Assembly: GCA_900546735.1 (NCBI GenBank)
Contig: URDW01000039.1
Location: 1 to 14,395, forward strand
DNA length: 14,395 nucleotides
Direction of reading: 5' to 3'
Origin: an uncultured Oscillospiraceae bacterium
GTDB taxonomy: Bacteria; Bacillota; Clostridia; Oscillospirales; Acutalibacteraceae
The translations under genes and the position numbers were made by a program. This document shows positions 13,938-14,395 of the stretch, one piece after another. The notes beneath the pieces are model-generated. The model was not told the origin of the DNA. It saw only the letters and a list, made by a program, of their open reading frames with translations, and searched no databases. How positions within the stretch are numbered: position 1 is the first letter of the stretch; every line of letters starts with the position of its first letter.

Positions 13938-14369
13938 ATGTCGTTGTTTTACCGAACGCCGCTTGAAAAACTGAAAATACTGCTTCGGGAACGGGATGTG
14001 CGCGTGACCGACGGGCCAGTCTATTCGGAAGTTCGCCCAGGCGATTTTTCCTCATATTATCCGGTCGAAAAGTACATTGTGCCTATGCAGCCGCCGGCGG
14101 AAAATGTGTATGACATCCGCACTTTCGGCGCCGTGCCGGACGATGCGCAGGCCGACAACGCCGCGGCGATCAACCGCTGTATTGCAGCGGCCAGCGAAAC
14201 GGGCGGCACTGTGCTGGTGCAGGGTGGGGTGTACACCGCCAAAACGCTCCTGTTAAAAAGCAACGTTACGCTTTTTATTGACGCGTCTGCCGCGATCGAG
14301 GCGCACCGCAGCGGCCAGGGTTTTGCCCGCCAGGCGCTTGTCTGGGGGCAGGATCTGCAAAACATTACC
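13938..14369 (+). CDS. GH28/pectate-lyase-like beta-helix enzyme, N-terminal part, 3' truncated
   Basis: An open frame of 144 codons that runs off the genomic insert. Residues about 58-120 (YDIRTFGAVPDDAQADNAAAI, then CIAAASETGGTVLVQGG and KTLLLKSNVTLFID) match the N-terminal start of polygalacturonase-type (GH28) and pectate_lyase_3 right-handed beta-helices, usually DYGAxxDGxTDDTxAIQxAI then GGGTVxxPxGxY and LxLKSNVTL. No signal peptide is visible, so it may act in the cytosol on imported oligosaccharides; the catalytic part is missing and the true substrate cannot be told. The start ATG has AAAGGGGG 7 bases upstream. After the Thr codon ending at 14369 the frame continues as LSLIHISEP, which is adapter-encoded and not part of the protein. 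Confidence 0.85.
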
Positions 14370-14395
14370 CTGTCTCTTATACACATCTCCGAGCC
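14370..14395 (+). other. Nextera (Tn5) library adapter, P7 side, not genomic
   Basis: CTGTCTCTTATACACATCT (14370-14388) is the reverse complement of the Tn5 mosaic end, and CCGAGCC (14389-14395) begins the read-2 adapter arm. The genomic sequence ends at 14369. Minus-strand proteins starting with MCIRDR here are translation of this adapter. Confidence 0.98.

Overview
The window looks like a contig from a Nextera-type shotgun library, most likely of a Clostridia-class Firmicute (Oscillospiraceae-like gut bacterium; this is inference). The pointers are strong AGGAGG ribosome sites, sigma-A promoters, a moderately GC-rich genome, dense operons with overlapping genes, an Agr-type HPK10/LytTR pair, a PadR-DUF1700-DUF4097 module and a class M sirtuin. 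Library adapter, not genome, occupies 1-49 and 14370-14395, so genomic sequence runs from 50 to 14369 and the genes at both edges are cut.

Layout. (1) 50-4216, plus strand, one tightly overlapping operon: the end of an M16 peptidase-like subunit, its HxxEH partner, lgt (lipoprotein lipidation), folD (one-carbon folate metabolism) and a GNAT acetyltransferase, closed by a strong terminator. (2) 4315-6449: a promoter, a LytTR response regulator, an AgrC/HPK10-type sensor kinase and a terminator. No peptide or peptide-processing gene lies next to them. (3) 6617-10697: a consensus promoter with a 21-bp palindrome over its -10 box, then PadR, DUF1700 (HAAS), a DUF4097-like surface protein, a GT8 glycosyltransferase and a VTT/TVP38 membrane protein. 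This reads as a self-regulated cell-envelope operon. (4) 10714-12344, minus strand: a class M sirtuin (SirTM, protein ADP-ribosyltransferase) preceded by its zinc macrodomain partner (ADP-ribose removal). (5) 12541-13823: a minus-strand NAD(P)-binding reductase-like gene divergent from an HxlR-family regulator with a single N-terminal Cys. (6) 13889-14369: the start of a GH28/pectate-lyase-like beta-helix enzyme behind its own promoter.

The most interesting signal is regulatory. A 36-37 bp composite element (GCACA-N4-TGTGC followed by a TAGTTtC/GAAACTA dyad, 29 of 37 columns identical) occurs twice. One copy is upstream of the macrodomain-SirTM operon and one is upstream of the reductase. Each copy sits exactly 4 bases from the -35 box of a promoter with a 17-base spacer, and each start codon is 106-107 bases away. 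A third copy of the dyad alone lies on the transcription start of hxlR. This suggests that an HxlR regulator links reversible ADP-ribosylation to an NAD(P)-dependent reductase in one stress regulon.

Intergenic stretches: 6450-6616 holds short repeats and no supported gene. 13171-13487 (317 bases) holds two divergent promoters and two operator candidates; within it 13313-13415 shows nothing I can name. No tRNA, rRNA, CRISPR array or natural mobile element was seen.
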